Of a stretch of DNA of 27,712 nucleotides, positions 19,864 to 27,712 are shown one piece after another (position 1 is the stretch's first letter; each line of letters begins with the position of its first letter). The stretch comes from an uncultured Bacilli bacterium (GTDB taxonomy: Bacteria; Bacillota_I; Bacilli_A; RF39; UBA660): contig CAKPSW010000008.1 in NCBI GenBank assembly GCA_934183705.1, forward strand, positions 1 to 27,712, written 5' to 3'. Under the pieces are notes generated by a model. That model did not search any database, had not been told where the DNA came from, and saw only the letters and a list, made by a program, of their open reading frames with translations. The position numbers and the translations under genes were made by a program.

Positions 19864-21532
19864 CGCCACCGCCTCCTCCTCCGAAGGAACCGCCTCCTCC
19901 GCCACCGGAAGAGAAGCCACCGCCACCAGAAGAGTAACTTCCTGCTCTTGTTCTAGCAGTACTTGCAGCACTTACACTACTATATGAGATATCATGTATA
20001 TACATTAAGGTTCCAAAATCTATATCTTCACCAGTAAGTACTTCTGGATATAGATTCTTAAGTTGTTTAGCTACTTTATCCGCCATTCCAAATATATAGG
20101 CAAACATTAAGTATTCATCCCACAAATGTACTTCTAATACTTCTTTTGTGCCTATTTGAGAGAATTCTTCTAAGAATTTCTTTAATCCGTATAGCCTAGT
20201 ACTCTCTTCATAAATAGAATCATCCATAACATTTTTACATTTACATTCTTCTTTATTTAATCTATTCCTTATATGACCACTAGCTTTTAATTTTTCTATT
20301 TCTACTTTATTTATTCTTTCAAACAAATTAAAGAATTTAGTATATCTTTTCTCACAGTATTTTTCTAATTCTTTAGCCTGTAATATTCCATCTTTACTTG
20401 CTTCATACATCATATCGAATAATTCCTTTTCTAGTATATTATCAAAGGTTGGATTAAGAGTTAAATCTATAGTACTAGTATATTTATTAAAGATACCTTT
20501 TTGTTCACTATGGAAGAGTATTTTACCATTTTTTACCCATTTTAGAATTATAGCTCCAAATATATTTGTATCTTTATAACCGATGAATGTTGTTTTATTT
20601 AATTTTGCCAAAGTATTAGCATAATAAATATCTTTATTACATGGTATTTCTCTAAATAACGGTACTATTTTAAGAATTTTTTTATTACCAATATATCCAT
20701 ATTTATTGTTATTATTTGTTACTATAGCAATTATGAAAATTAAAAGGACTAAAAGGAAAGGAAATGCCCCAGATATTAAAGTTATCATTGTATTTATGAT
20801 GTTAGAGGTATTCTTCTGCTTATATGCTTTACTATCATTTTTAGCCATACTTAAATAATCATCAAATGTCTTATTCATTACAACACTTGAAGTAAATGTA
20901 TTCTCTGGAAACTTTACTAACAATGTCATATATTCACTACTTCTTACAGTATCCTCCGAATCCATTTCTATATAACCATCATATACATACGTAGGAGCCC
21001 CATATTTTCCAAAGCCCCATACATCTAGAGTATCTGAATAAGCAAAATCACTATGAATTTTTATATATACTCTAGATGGAGATGGATTATAATCATATGG
21101 AAATAAAGTCCAATATATCATTTGATATCCATCACTAGTATTTACTACAAAGTTTGTAATATCATAAGTTAATATATAAGTATTATCTCCATATTTACTT
21201 ATACCAAAACATAGTTCAATACCATTATCTATATAATGAAAACCATTAACATATGCTTTTTCTTCAAACGGTGCATATATATTATAATAATCACTAAAAG
21301 TATACTTAGTACCATTTAATGATACCTTAAAGTTTTCAATACTACTTTCTCCTAGATTATAGTAAGGTTTATAGCCTTCAGTACCTTCATATAAAGAGGT
21401 ATCCCATTTTTCAGTTACATGAGCAACTCCCTCATTATCTACATAAATATCAATATCTATATTTGATATTTCGTTAGCCAAAATTATTGATGGTATTAAC
21501 ATTAATACCAAAGTAAATATTATTTTTTTCAT
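19850..21532 (-). CDS. DUF2207 membrane protein with glycine-rich tail
   Basis: This 560-aa membrane protein has an N-terminal signal peptide (KKIIFTLVLMLIPSIILANE), an extracytoplasmic DUF2207 domain (IDIDIYVDNEGVAHVTEKWD and onward), a transmembrane segment near residues 250-272, and a cytoplasmic part with helical regions. The C-terminus is a Gly/Ser repeat tail (SSGGGGFSSGGGGGGSFGGG, ending GGFR), as is common in DUF2207 and TPM-type proteins. It lies downstream of lemA, a very frequent pairing. The family is probably involved in envelope maintenance, but its biochemical role is unknown. GGGAGTG precedes the ATG. The GC-rich glycine codons stand out from the AT-rich surroundings. Confidence 0.88.
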   Translation of the reverse strand: MKKIIFTLVLMLIPSIILANEISNIDIDIYVDNEGVAHVTEKWDTSLYEGTEGYKPYYNLGESSIENFKVSLNGTKYTFSDYYNIYAPFEEKAYVNGFHYIDNGIELCFGISKYGDNTYILTYDITNFVVNTSDGYQMIYWTLFPYDYNPSPSRVYIKIHSDFAYSDTLDVWGFGKYGAPTYVYDGYIEMDSEDTVRSSEYMTLLVKFPENTFTSSVVMNKTFDDYLSMAKNDSKAYKQKNTSNIINTMITLISGAFPFLLVLLIFIIAIVTNNNNKYGYIGNKKILKIVPLFREIPCNKDIYYANTLAKLNKTTFIGYKDTNIFGAIILKWVKNGKILFHSEQKGIFNKYTSTIDLTLNPTFDNILEKELFDMMYEASKDGILQAKELEKYCEKRYTKFFNLFERINKVEIEKLKASGHIRNRLNKEECKCKNVMDDSIYEESTRLYGLKKFLEEFSQIGTKEVLEVHLWDEYLMFAYIFGMADKVAKQLKNLYPEVLTGEDIDFGTLMYIHDISYSSVSAASTARTRAGSYSSGGGGFSSGGGGGGSFGGGGGGGGFR

Positions 21533-21554
21533 TTTTCACTCCCTTATATTATAG

Positions 21555-21575
21555 AAAAAGGACTATAATAGTCCT
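21555..21575 (-). terminator. Hairpin/terminator between lemA and the DUF2207 gene
   Basis: On the minus strand AGGACTA-TTA-TAGTCCT is followed by TTTTTC. It overlaps the lemA TAG stop and lies 23 nt before the next start, so it is likely an internal attenuator that lets lemA be expressed at a higher level than the downstream genes. Confidence 0.7.
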
Positions 21576-22137
21576 AAAATTTAACTTGTGGTACTTCTTT
21601 ATCTTTTTCATCAGTTTTAAAGAAGTCAATTTTGCCAAACTTGAACATATTAGCGATAATATTTGATGGGAATTGTTCTCTTAAGTTGTTGTATACTAAT
21701 ACTGTATCATTATAGAATTGTCTTGCATAACTAATTTTATCTTCTGTCTCTTTTAAGTCACTTTGTAATGATTTAAAATTCTCATTAGCCTTTAAATCAG
21801 GATATGCTTCAGATAATGCAAATAACTTATTTAAAGCCGCTGTTACTTGATTAGAAGCTTCTAATTCTTCATTTATACCATTAGCGGTAGTCATTTTATT
21901 TCTAGCTTCTATTACTTCTTTTAGCGTCTTTTCCTCATGCTTTGCATAACCTTTTACAGTTTCTACTAAGTTTGGAATTAAGTCTATCCTCCTTTTAAGC
22001 TGAACATCTATTTGAGCAAATTGATCATTTACTTTATTTCTAGCATTTACTAATTTATTGTATACACCAATACCATAAAATACTAGTAGTAAGATAATAC
22101 CAACAATGATTATAATTATTATTGCACTTGTATCCAT
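21574..22137 (-). CDS. lemA: LemA family protein
   Basis: This 187-aa protein has one N-terminal membrane segment (about residues 4-25, rich in Ile) and then the helical LemA domain with YNKLVNARNKVNDQFAQIDV, LKRRIDLIPNLVETVKGYA and HEEKTLKEVIEARN, followed by a long helix and FPSNIIANMF near the end. LemA proteins have a membrane-anchored helical bundle of unknown molecular function. It is paired with DUF2207, as in many Firmicutes. AAAGGAG precedes the ATG and a promoter lies at 22167-22195. The stop is TAG. Confidence 0.93.
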   Translation of the reverse strand: MDTSAIIIIIIVGIILLLVFYGIGVYNKLVNARNKVNDQFAQIDVQLKRRIDLIPNLVETVKGYAKHEEKTLKEVIEARNKMTTANGINEELEASNQVTAALNKLFALSEAYPDLKANENFKSLQSDLKETEDKISYARQFYNDTVLVYNNLREQFPSNIIANMFKFGKIDFFKTDEKDKEVPQVKF

Positions 22138-22166
22138 TATATCTTCTCCTTTCTTATGTTATAATA

Positions 22167-22195
22167 ATTGTATCATATTTTATTTCCTTTGTAAA
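22167..22195 (-). promoter_or_regulatory. Predicted lemA promoter
   Basis: On the minus strand, TTTACA (22190-22195) and an extended -10 TGATACAAT (TACAAT at 22167-22172) are 17 nt apart. The -35 abuts the trxB stop codon, and the start codon follows about 23 nt after the predicted start site. Confidence 0.7.
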
Positions 22196-23080
22196 TTACT
22201 TATCTTTATTTATTTCTCTTTTTATTATACTATCCGCTGCTATAATAGCATCACTACTAGCGGTTATTAGTTGATATACATTTTTTTTAGTTACATCCCC
22301 TATAGCATAGACATAATCTATATTCGTCTTCATTTCATTATCCACAATAATATAATTATCTTCTTTTTCTACTTCAAATATATCACTATTAGGTATACTA
22401 CCAATACCTAAGAAGATACCATCTGCTTTAATTTTTTTATTATTATCTAGAGTTACTCCAATTATTTTATTATTCTTGATATTGTATTTTATGACATTAG
22501 CATTAAATATTTGTTTTATATTCTTAGTACTATCAAGTTTATCTATTAATATTTTTTGAGCCCTATAAGAATCTCCTCTATGTATTATCGTAACTCCCTT
22601 ACATATATTAGATAAATATAATGCTTCACTAATAGCGGAAGATGATCCACCTACAACTATTACTTCCTTATCTTTATAAAAAGTTCCATCACATAAAGCA
22701 CAAGTACTTATACCTCTTCCTAAGTATTTATCTTCATTCTCTAATCCTAATAATCTTGCTCTTCTTCCCGTAGCAATTATTAAATAGTCAAATTCAGTAT
22801 CATTATCTATTATTTTATTTTTTAAATCTATTTTTTCTATATTTCTATATATATATTCTATTCCTAATTGTTTTGTTTGATTATATATATTTACTGCTAA
22901 ATCTGGCCCAGATATTTCATTAAAACCAGGATAGTTTTCTATACTTGGAATTATATTTAATGTTCCTCCTGGAGCATTATTCTCAATAATTATAGGAGTT
23001 ATGCCCCCTCTTTTCAAGTATATACTAGCGGTCATTCCAGATATTCCAGAGCCTAATATAATTACCTTACTACTCTTCAT
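22196..23080 (-). CDS. trxB: Thioredoxin-disulfide reductase
   Basis: This flavoenzyme passes electrons from NADPH to thioredoxin. The 294-aa protein has the N-terminal FAD site ILGSGISGMTASIYL, the redox pair C127-A-L-C130 in the context STCALCDG (usually CATCDG), an NADPH-site stretch VVGGSSSAISEALYLS, and the C-terminal FAD contact YAIGDVTKK. It is slightly short (typically about 310) but complete. The ATG overlaps the end of lgt by 11 nt and has AAGGAGA upstream, so the two are translationally linked. The lgt-trxB adjacency is common in Firmicutes. Specificity for thioredoxin rather than another small redox protein is inferred from family membership. Confidence 0.9.
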   Translation of the reverse strand: MKSSKVIILGSGISGMTASIYLKRGGITPIIIENNAPGGTLNIIPSIENYPGFNEISGPDLAVNIYNQTKQLGIEYIYRNIEKIDLKNKIIDNDTEFDYLIIATGRRARLLGLENEDKYLGRGISTCALCDGTFYKDKEVIVVGGSSSAISEALYLSNICKGVTIIHRGDSYRAQKILIDKLDSTKNIKQIFNANVIKYNIKNNKIIGVTLDNNKKIKADGIFLGIGSIPNSDIFEVEKEDNYIIVDNEMKTNIDYVYAIGDVTKKNVYQLITASSDAIIAADSIIKREINKDK

Positions 23081-23849
23081 CTTCTTTTCTCCTTTTAATT
23101 TTAAATATTAATATAATACCTATTATTATAATTATTATTGATACTATTTGGCTTACTCTAAATACTCCTAAATATAAACTATCAGTTCGCATACCTTCTA
23201 TTACTAGACGCCCTATACCATAGTATATACAGTATATAGAAAGAAGTAATCCCTTCTTTTTATACTTAGTTCTACTTCTTACTATTATTAATATTATAAA
23301 GCCTATAAAACACCATATTGATTCATATAAAAATGTTGGTATATAATATGCTCCATTTATATACATACCTTCTATTATAAAGTTAGGAAGGTGCATACTC
23401 TTTAATGTATCTAGATCTGTTAACATACCATGTGCTTCTTTATTTATAAAGTTACCCCATCTACCTATAGCTTGTCCTAATATTAAATATGGAATTAAAG
23501 TATCCATAGTTAATAATACATCTTTCCTCTTCTTCTTAGCATAATATACTATAAAAATTACTCCAAAGATTACAGCTCCGTATATTGCTAAACCACCTTC
23601 CCATATTCTAAAAATACTTAGTATATCATCTTTAAATAAATCAAAGTTAAAAATAACATAATATACTCTTGCTCCTAGTACTCCTATAGGGGCTAAATAA
23701 CATACTAAGTCTGTTATATATTCTTTACCCAGTTTATTTTTATCTGCTTCCCTGCCTGCCAATAATAGACCTATTATAATAGCAGATACTATTAAGAAAG
23801 AATAGTAGTATATATTTATAGGTCCTATTTTTATAAGTATTCTATCCAT
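23070..23849 (-). CDS. lgt: Prolipoprotein diacylglyceryl transferase
   Basis: Lgt moves a diacylglyceryl group from phosphatidylglycerol onto the lipobox cysteine of prelipoproteins, the first step of lipoprotein maturation. The 259-aa polytopic membrane protein has the family signature GRWGNFINKEAHG (around residue 130), GARVYYVIFN near residue 60, and the C-terminal YGIGRLVIEGMRTDS. TAGGAGA precedes the ATG. It lies downstream of ftsZ beyond a bulged hairpin and overlaps trxB by 11 nt. Its presence implies a lipoprotein-bearing envelope, although no lipoprotein gene is evident in this window. Confidence 0.94.
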   Translation of the reverse strand: MDRILIKIGPINIYYYSFLIVSAIIIGLLLAGREADKNKLGKEYITDLVCYLAPIGVLGARVYYVIFNFDLFKDDILSIFRIWEGGLAIYGAVIFGVIFIVYYAKKKRKDVLLTMDTLIPYLILGQAIGRWGNFINKEAHGMLTDLDTLKSMHLPNFIIEGMYINGAYYIPTFLYESIWCFIGFIILIIVRSRTKYKKKGLLLSIYCIYYGIGRLVIEGMRTDSLYLGVFRVSQIVSIIIIIIGIILIFKIKRRKEDEE

Positions 23850-23865
23850 ATTTATTCTCCTATGT

Positions 23866-23911
23866 ATAAAAAAGAAGGATACGTAAAAATATCCATCTCT
23901 TTCTTTTTATA
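23866..23911 (-). terminator. Bulged hairpin between ftsZ and lgt
   Basis: On the minus strand AAAAAGAA pairs with TTCTTTTT and GGATA with TATCC, with a 6-nt bulge (AGAGAT) between the two stems, followed by a T-run. It probably gives partial termination after ftsZ. Confidence 0.5.
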
Positions 23912-23919
23912 ATTTAGTA

Positions 23920-24999
23920 CTAATAATTATCTCTATCTCTTAAGAAAGGAGGTATATCTAAATCATTATCAATGTCATCGGTTCCTTCTCTAAAGATTTC
24001 TTCTCTATTTGTTGAACTAAAACTATGATATAATGGTTCACTTTGATTTTCAAAGCCAGTAGCTATTACTGTAACTATTACTTCATCATTTAAGTTTTCA
24101 TTTATTACAGCACCAAAGATAGTATTAATATCAGTATTAGCAGCAGTTCTAATTACCTCAGCAGCCTCTTCTACTTCAAATAATGTTAATGAAGAACCAC
24201 CTGTTACATTTATGATAGCATCAGTAGCACCATTTATTGATGTTTCAAGTAGCGGTGATGATACTGCTTGTTTAGCAGCTTCTACAGCTCTATTTTCTCC
24301 AGAACCTACTCCTATTCCAATAAGGGCATTGCCTCTATCTTTCATTACAGCTTTTACATCAGCAAAGTCTAGGTTTACTAATCCTGATACTGCTATTAAA
24401 TCAGATATTGATTGTACACCTCTATGAAGTACATTATCTACTTCTCTGAATGCTTCAAGCATTGGAGTAGATTTATCTATTAATTCTCTTAATCTATCAT
24501 TTGGTATAACGATTAATGTATCTACATGTTTTTTAAGCTCATCTAAGCCACCAACAGCTTGACTCATTCTCTTTTTACCCTCAAAACTAAATGGTTTGGT
24601 AACAATACCAACTGTAAGTGCTCCTAAGTCTTGTGATATTTCTGCAATTACTGGAGCAGCACCTGTACCAGTTCCACCACCCATACCACATGTTACAAAA
24701 ACCATGTCAGCACCTTTTATTGCTTCTTCAATTTCAGCTTTTGATTCTAAAGCAGCTTCTCTTCCGATTTCTGGATTTGCACCAGCACCTAAACCATCAG
24801 TTAGTTCTCTTCCTATTTGTAATTTGATTGGAGCTAAAGAATTATTTAATACTTGCAGATCTGTATTGGCAACGATAAATTCGACACCTTTTAGTCCAGA
24901 TTCAATCATTCTATTTACAGCGTTGCAGCCGCCTCCCCCTACACCAATTACTTTAATTTTTGCTAATTGATCCATTTCTAAACCAAACATATTATTCAT
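23920..24999 (-). CDS. ftsZ: Cell division protein FtsZ
   Basis: FtsZ is the tubulin-like GTPase of the division ring. The 359-aa protein has [18 protein letters not shown] at the N-terminus, the tubulin signature GGGTGTG (107-113), NDRLRELI and FADVKAVM segments, and the conserved C-terminal peptide [10 protein letters not shown] that binds FtsA and other partners. The linker before that peptide is short (about 30 residues). The ATG has AAGGAGG, which lies inside the last codons of ftsA; only 2 nt separate the genes, so they are translationally coupled. This is the core ftsA-ftsZ module without the usual upstream mur and ftsQ genes. Confidence 0.97.
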   Translation of the reverse strand: MNNMFGLEMDQLAKIKVIGVGGGGCNAVNRMIESGLKGVEFIVANTDLQVLNNSLAPIKLQIGRELTDGLGAGANPEIGREAALESKAEIEEAIKGADMVFVTCGMGGGTGTGAAPVIAEISQDLGALTVGIVTKPFSFEGKKRMSQAVGGLDELKKHVDTLIVIPNDRLRELIDKSTPMLEAFREVDNVLHRGVQSISDLIAVSGLVNLDFADVKAVMKDRGNALIGIGVGSGENRAVEAAKQAVSSPLLETSINGATDAIINVTGGSSLTLFEVEEAAEVIRTAANTDINTIFGAVINENLNDEVIVTVIATGFENQSEPLYHSFSSTNREEIFREGTDDIDNDLDIPPFLRDRDNY

Positions 25000-25001
25000 T
25001 T

Positions 25002-26249
25002 CTAATCCTCCTTAGTACCAATAAAATTTCCAAATATTTTGGTAACTTTCATTTTACCCTTTTTATTCTTATTATTCGGATTTATAAGCTCGTCCTCTTC
25101 TTCTTTATCTATCATAGAGTATTCTCGTCCTCGCGTTAACATCTTATTATTAAAATACTTTATCATACCTACAGATGTTATATATTTATTATCTCTAACA
25201 CCTAAAGTGTCCTCTGTATATATTATAACATCTTTTCCTAGAATTTCATAAACTAAATTTTTAAAAGCCCTTATTTCGGTTAATCCTCCTGTTATTACTA
25301 TATAAGAAATATTTTGTTTTGTCAATAGTAATATTTGTTTCCTTGCTAGCTTTAATATTTCTGCTAGTCTATCCATAACTATTTCAGTAACTTCAATTTG
25401 ATTTAATTTAATCACTTCTCCCATAGTATTTTTAACTTCTAAAGCATCATTTAAGGCAATGAATCTTTTATGACTTGATGCAAACTTCTCTTTTATTTCT
25501 CTTGCATCAAATATACTTATATTAAACATATATGCTAAATCTTTATCTACATTTATACCACCTAATTGAATAGTCTCAGTATTCATAAGTTTTCCTTTAT
25601 TATATACAGATACATTAGTAGTTTCATGTCCTAGATTAATGATAGCTCCTACTTTTTTATCTAGGGTTTTGTTACCTACCTCAGCATAATCACACAGCCC
25701 AGAAATAGTTATATCTACTACATCTAAACCTGCTCCTTCCATTACAGATAATACAGAATATATATTCTTTTTAGGAGCAGAAATCATAATACCCTTCATA
25801 GCTAATATTTTACCAGTTTTACCTACTGGATTATCTACTTCATCATTATCTATAGTAAACATTAAAGGTACTACTGTAATTAATTCATAGTCTTCTTTAA
25901 TTTTACCATATACAGAATTTTTAATTACTTTATTTATATCTTCAGAATCAATTAATTCATCTTCATCTAATATATTTATCTCACCAGTTACAATCATAAA
26001 CTTTGTATTGTAATCAGGTACATTTACTATTACCTTTTTTACTTCTATACCAAGCATATTATTTAATTCTTTAATACCATCTTTTATTGAATTTATGGCT
26101 AAATTAGGATCTATTATTAAACCTTTTCTTATTCCTTTTGATTTTTGTTCATGCCTAGAGAGTACGTGTAATTTATCATTAAAGTATTCTCCTGTTACAA
26201 ATTTAATTTTATCAGATCCAATATCTATAGCAGTATATATTTTCTTCAC
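25002..26249 (-). CDS. ftsA: Cell division protein FtsA
   Basis: FtsA is the actin-like ATPase that anchors FtsZ filaments to the membrane. The 415-aa protein shows the phosphate-1 loop [12 protein letters not shown] at the N-terminus, a 1C-type subdomain with [13 protein letters not shown], the phosphate-2 loop [13 protein letters not shown] and the adenosine motif [11 protein letters not shown]-terminal amphipathic tail ([10 protein letters not shown]) probably contacts the membrane. The start codon is GTG, about 10 nt after GGGAG. An extended -10 promoter overlaps the terminator of the gene upstream. The stop is TAG, just before the ftsZ start. Confidence 0.93.
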   Translation of the reverse strand: MKKIYTAIDIGSDKIKFVTGEYFNDKLHVLSRHEQKSKGIRKGLIIDPNLAINSIKDGIKELNNMLGIEVKKVIVNVPDYNTKFMIVTGEINILDEDELIDSEDINKVIKNSVYGKIKEDYELITVVPLMFTIDNDEVDNPVGKTGKILAMKGIMISAPKKNIYSVLSVMEGAGLDVVDITISGLCDYAEVGNKTLDKKVGAIINLGHETTNVSVYNKGKLMNTETIQLGGINVDKDLAYMFNISIFDAREIKEKFASSHKRFIALNDALEVKNTMGEVIKLNQIEVTEIVMDRLAEILKLARKQILLLTKQNISYIVITGGLTEIRAFKNLVYEILGKDVIIYTEDTLGVRDNKYITSVGMIKYFNNKMLTRGREYSMIDKEEEDELINPNNKNKKGKMKVTKIFGNFIGTKED

Positions 26250-26281
26250 GATATCGACTCTCCCTAAAATAATACAATATA

Positions 26282-26310
26282 ATTATAACAAAAAATAAAG
26301 AAAATGTATA
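26282..26310 (-). promoter_or_regulatory. ftsAZ promoter with extended -10
   Basis: On the minus strand TGTTATAAT forms an extended -10 (TATAAT at 26282-26287) with a weak -35 TATACA (26305-26310) at 17 nt. The promoter is superimposed on the terminator of the upstream gene. Confidence 0.65.
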
Positions 26311-26322
26311 TATTTTCTTTAT
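26289..26322 (-). terminator. Intrinsic terminator before ftsA
   Basis: On the minus strand a perfect 11-bp stem ATAAAGAAAAT/ATTTTCTTTAT with a 6-nt loop is followed by a T-run. It ends transcription of the surface-type protein gene whose stop is 64 bp upstream of the hairpin. Confidence 0.8.
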
Positions 26323-26385
26323 AATTTTATTATTTATTCATCTCATACTTCGTTATTCGATGTATTATTAATTATATTTAATATA

Positions 26386-27712
26386 TTATGGATTTAATTT
26401 ATATGGATTACTCTCTGAGCCTAATGTGTCATCATTATTATTTCCATATATAGTTTCAGTAGAGTTTAAAAAGAGAGTTGGAACGATACCAACGGGATTA
26501 CTCACAGCACCATTATAATGTACGCTTCCTGATTTTTCTACATTTATGCCAGAAGCCGGTTTGTCGCTTTCTGGTGTTAATAACCATCCACCAGCATTAG
26601 ACAATTTATAAATGCCAAGTATAGAATACATCCAATTATTACTTATACATACATCTTCATCATAATGATATAGACTTCTATTACATTCAGATAAATCTAT
26701 AGCATAACCATAATCAGATGCATAAGGCAAAGCAATAAGACCTGTCCATGTTGCATTTCTAGTTACTGTATCTGTGCAAGAAGGACAGTTGCTTAGTGAA
26801 CCAGGAATATATACTTCAGTGCCCATTTCAGCTTTATACAGCGTTTCAACACCAGCATATTCAAAATCAAGTTCAGAACTACTATCAAAACCACCAAGAT
26901 TCCATGTTACTTCGGCTATTTTATCTTTTGTAACATCATTTTTTATACCAGCACTAGTAAAATCACATGATGTTGTTGTATTACCATCAATAAAATAACA
27001 TGTCCCGGACCCGCTATTGTAATACAAACTTCCTCCTACTTCTTCTGTATCATATCCAGGATTAAGTAATTTCATTGCATCAGCTTGACTCCATTCATTT
27101 ACTCCACATCCATCATTTATATCAGATGCCGAACTATCCCATGAATATATTCCTATGGATTCATTTCTCATTATTTTAACCTTTCCATCAAATACTCCTA
27201 TAATACGCCATAGTTCGCAGTTAGTATCTGGATATGTTTCACAATTAAAATATATATAATTATTTGGTGAGGCTCCATAGTATCTTATATTACCTCCTTC
27301 TTGTGAAAAAATTGTTAAACCTAATCTGTCATCCATTAGATTAACTGAAGTAGCATAATTATACTTTGTATCATCATAACTACCAACTTTTACTTTATCT
27401 GCATTAGTATATAGATTAGTTATATACTTAGCTAAAGTAGCTTCTTCTATAGATACATCTATTTTTCCTATTAAAGATTTATTCATCATATTAGGATTAT
27501 TCTCTTCATTACCATCAATATAGAAATATAATTTATAAGTTGATGTTGCGCTTTTAGATAAAGTTGCTTTATCTAATACTCCAGTATATAAAGTAAGAAT
27601 AGTATCACTTTGAGTATTTTCAAAGTTATCTTGACTTACTATTTTATCATTTTCTAATAATACATATTTAAATGTTTTATCTTGTAGTTCAGTATCTATA
27701 CTTGTTATATTA
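26386..27712 (-). CDS. DUF6273-like surface-type protein (5' end outside window)
   Basis: The reading frame stays open from the stop at 26386 to the window edge, so at least 441 residues are present and the true start lies beyond 27712. An ATG at 27489 is internal: upstream residues in the same frame (ITLTLYTGVLDK-like strands, TYKLYFYIDGNEEN) continue the same fold. The N-terminal visible part resembles stalk or pilin-like strands. From about the middle a DUF6273/lectin-like domain follows (YIYFNC, LWRIIGVFDGKVKIMRNES, GGWLLTP, GIVPTLFLNS), with several Cys pairs that could form disulfides. Surface location is inferred from family style. The same W-L-T-P and proline-rich ending occurs in the front part of the MoxR ATPase. 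Confidence 0.75.
   Translation of the reverse strand, partial: NITSIDTELQDKTFKYVLLENDKIVSQDNFENTQSDTILTLYTGVLDKATLSKSATSTYKLYFYIDGNEENNPNMMNKSLIGKIDVSIEEATLAKYITNLYTNADKVKVGSYDDTKYNYATSVNLMDDRLGLTIFSQEGGNIRYYGASPNNYIYFNCETYPDTNCELWRIIGVFDGKVKIMRNESIGIYSWDSSASDINDGCGVNEWSQADAMKLLNPGYDTEEVGGSLYYNSGSGTCYFIDGNTTTSCDFTSAGIKNDVTKDKIAEVTWNLGGFDSSSELDFEYAGVETLYKAEMGTEVYIPGSLSNCPSCTDTVTRNATWTGLIALPYASDYGYAIDLSECNRSLYHYDEDVCISNNWMYSILGIYKLSNAGGWLLTPESDKPASGINVEKSGSVHYNGAVSNPVGIVPTLFLNSTETIYGNNNDDTLGSESNPYKLNP

Noticed and set aside
19864..19971. A 249-aa version of the metallopeptidase starting at 19971
   Set aside because: The extra residues are an alternate-frame reading of the DUF2207 Gly/Ser tail, with an Ala/Val/Glu-rich composition unlike the family.
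24596..24970. Plus-strand open frames opposite ftsZ, ftsA, tig and the Ca2+ ATPase
   Set aside because: They are antisense shadows with no ribosome sites and low-complexity composition.
26386..27489. A complete 367-aa gene starting at 27489
   Set aside because: The frame stays open upstream to the window edge with matching protein style, so the ATG is internal and the gene is truncated by the window.

Overview
The window comes from an AT-rich, low-GC Gram-positive bacterium. Its proteins look like those of uncultured gut Bacilli (RF39 or Erysipelotrichales-like), but that placement is inferred from protein style and was not tested. Genes have strong AGGAGG-type ribosome sites and TTGACA/TATAAT-type promoters, and almost all are on the minus strand. 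Most stop at TAA or TAG. One stops at TGA immediately before the next gene's ribosome site, which fits the standard code. UppP, Lgt, FtsA and FtsZ point to a dividing, lipoprotein-making cell with a wall.

Layout, left to right (transcription mostly right to left). 1-74: tRNA-Thr. 87-2623: greA-tig-uppP cluster. 2741-5734: tRNA wobble-uridine module (unknown 124-aa protein, trmR, trhP1, trhP2), ordered as in Bacillus subtilis yrrMNO-greA. 5800-9299: small membrane protein, P-type Ca2+ ATPase and GtrA-like membrane protein. 9392-11049: two surface-type genes, a DUF11-like repeat protein and a collagen-like protein, each broken by single-base shifts. 11326-14976: three-gene operon of a DUF6273-like/MoxR ATPase, a degenerate ATPase-like partner and a metallopeptidase-VWA protein. 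15297-16858: two adjacent Fic-domain genes behind a structured leader. 17101-19104: recG. 19222-22137: lemA, DUF2207 membrane protein and a YgjP-type metallopeptidase. 22196-26249: ftsA-ftsZ-lgt-trxB. 26386-27712: a surface-type protein whose 5' end lies outside the window.

The flanks are housekeeping genes, while about 9.4-17.0 kb is the accessory region. The most unusual items there are the MoxR/pseudo-ATPase/metallopeptidase-VWA operon, whose ATPase carries a DUF6273/lectin-like front end, and the Fic pair, whose first member has Gln in place of the catalytic His but keeps an SxxxEG inhibitory motif. The two surface genes carry three single-base frame disruptions in or near homopolymer runs, which could be phase variation, decay or sequencing error. 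No CRISPR array, complete insertion sequence, reverse transcriptase, integrase or rRNA was seen.
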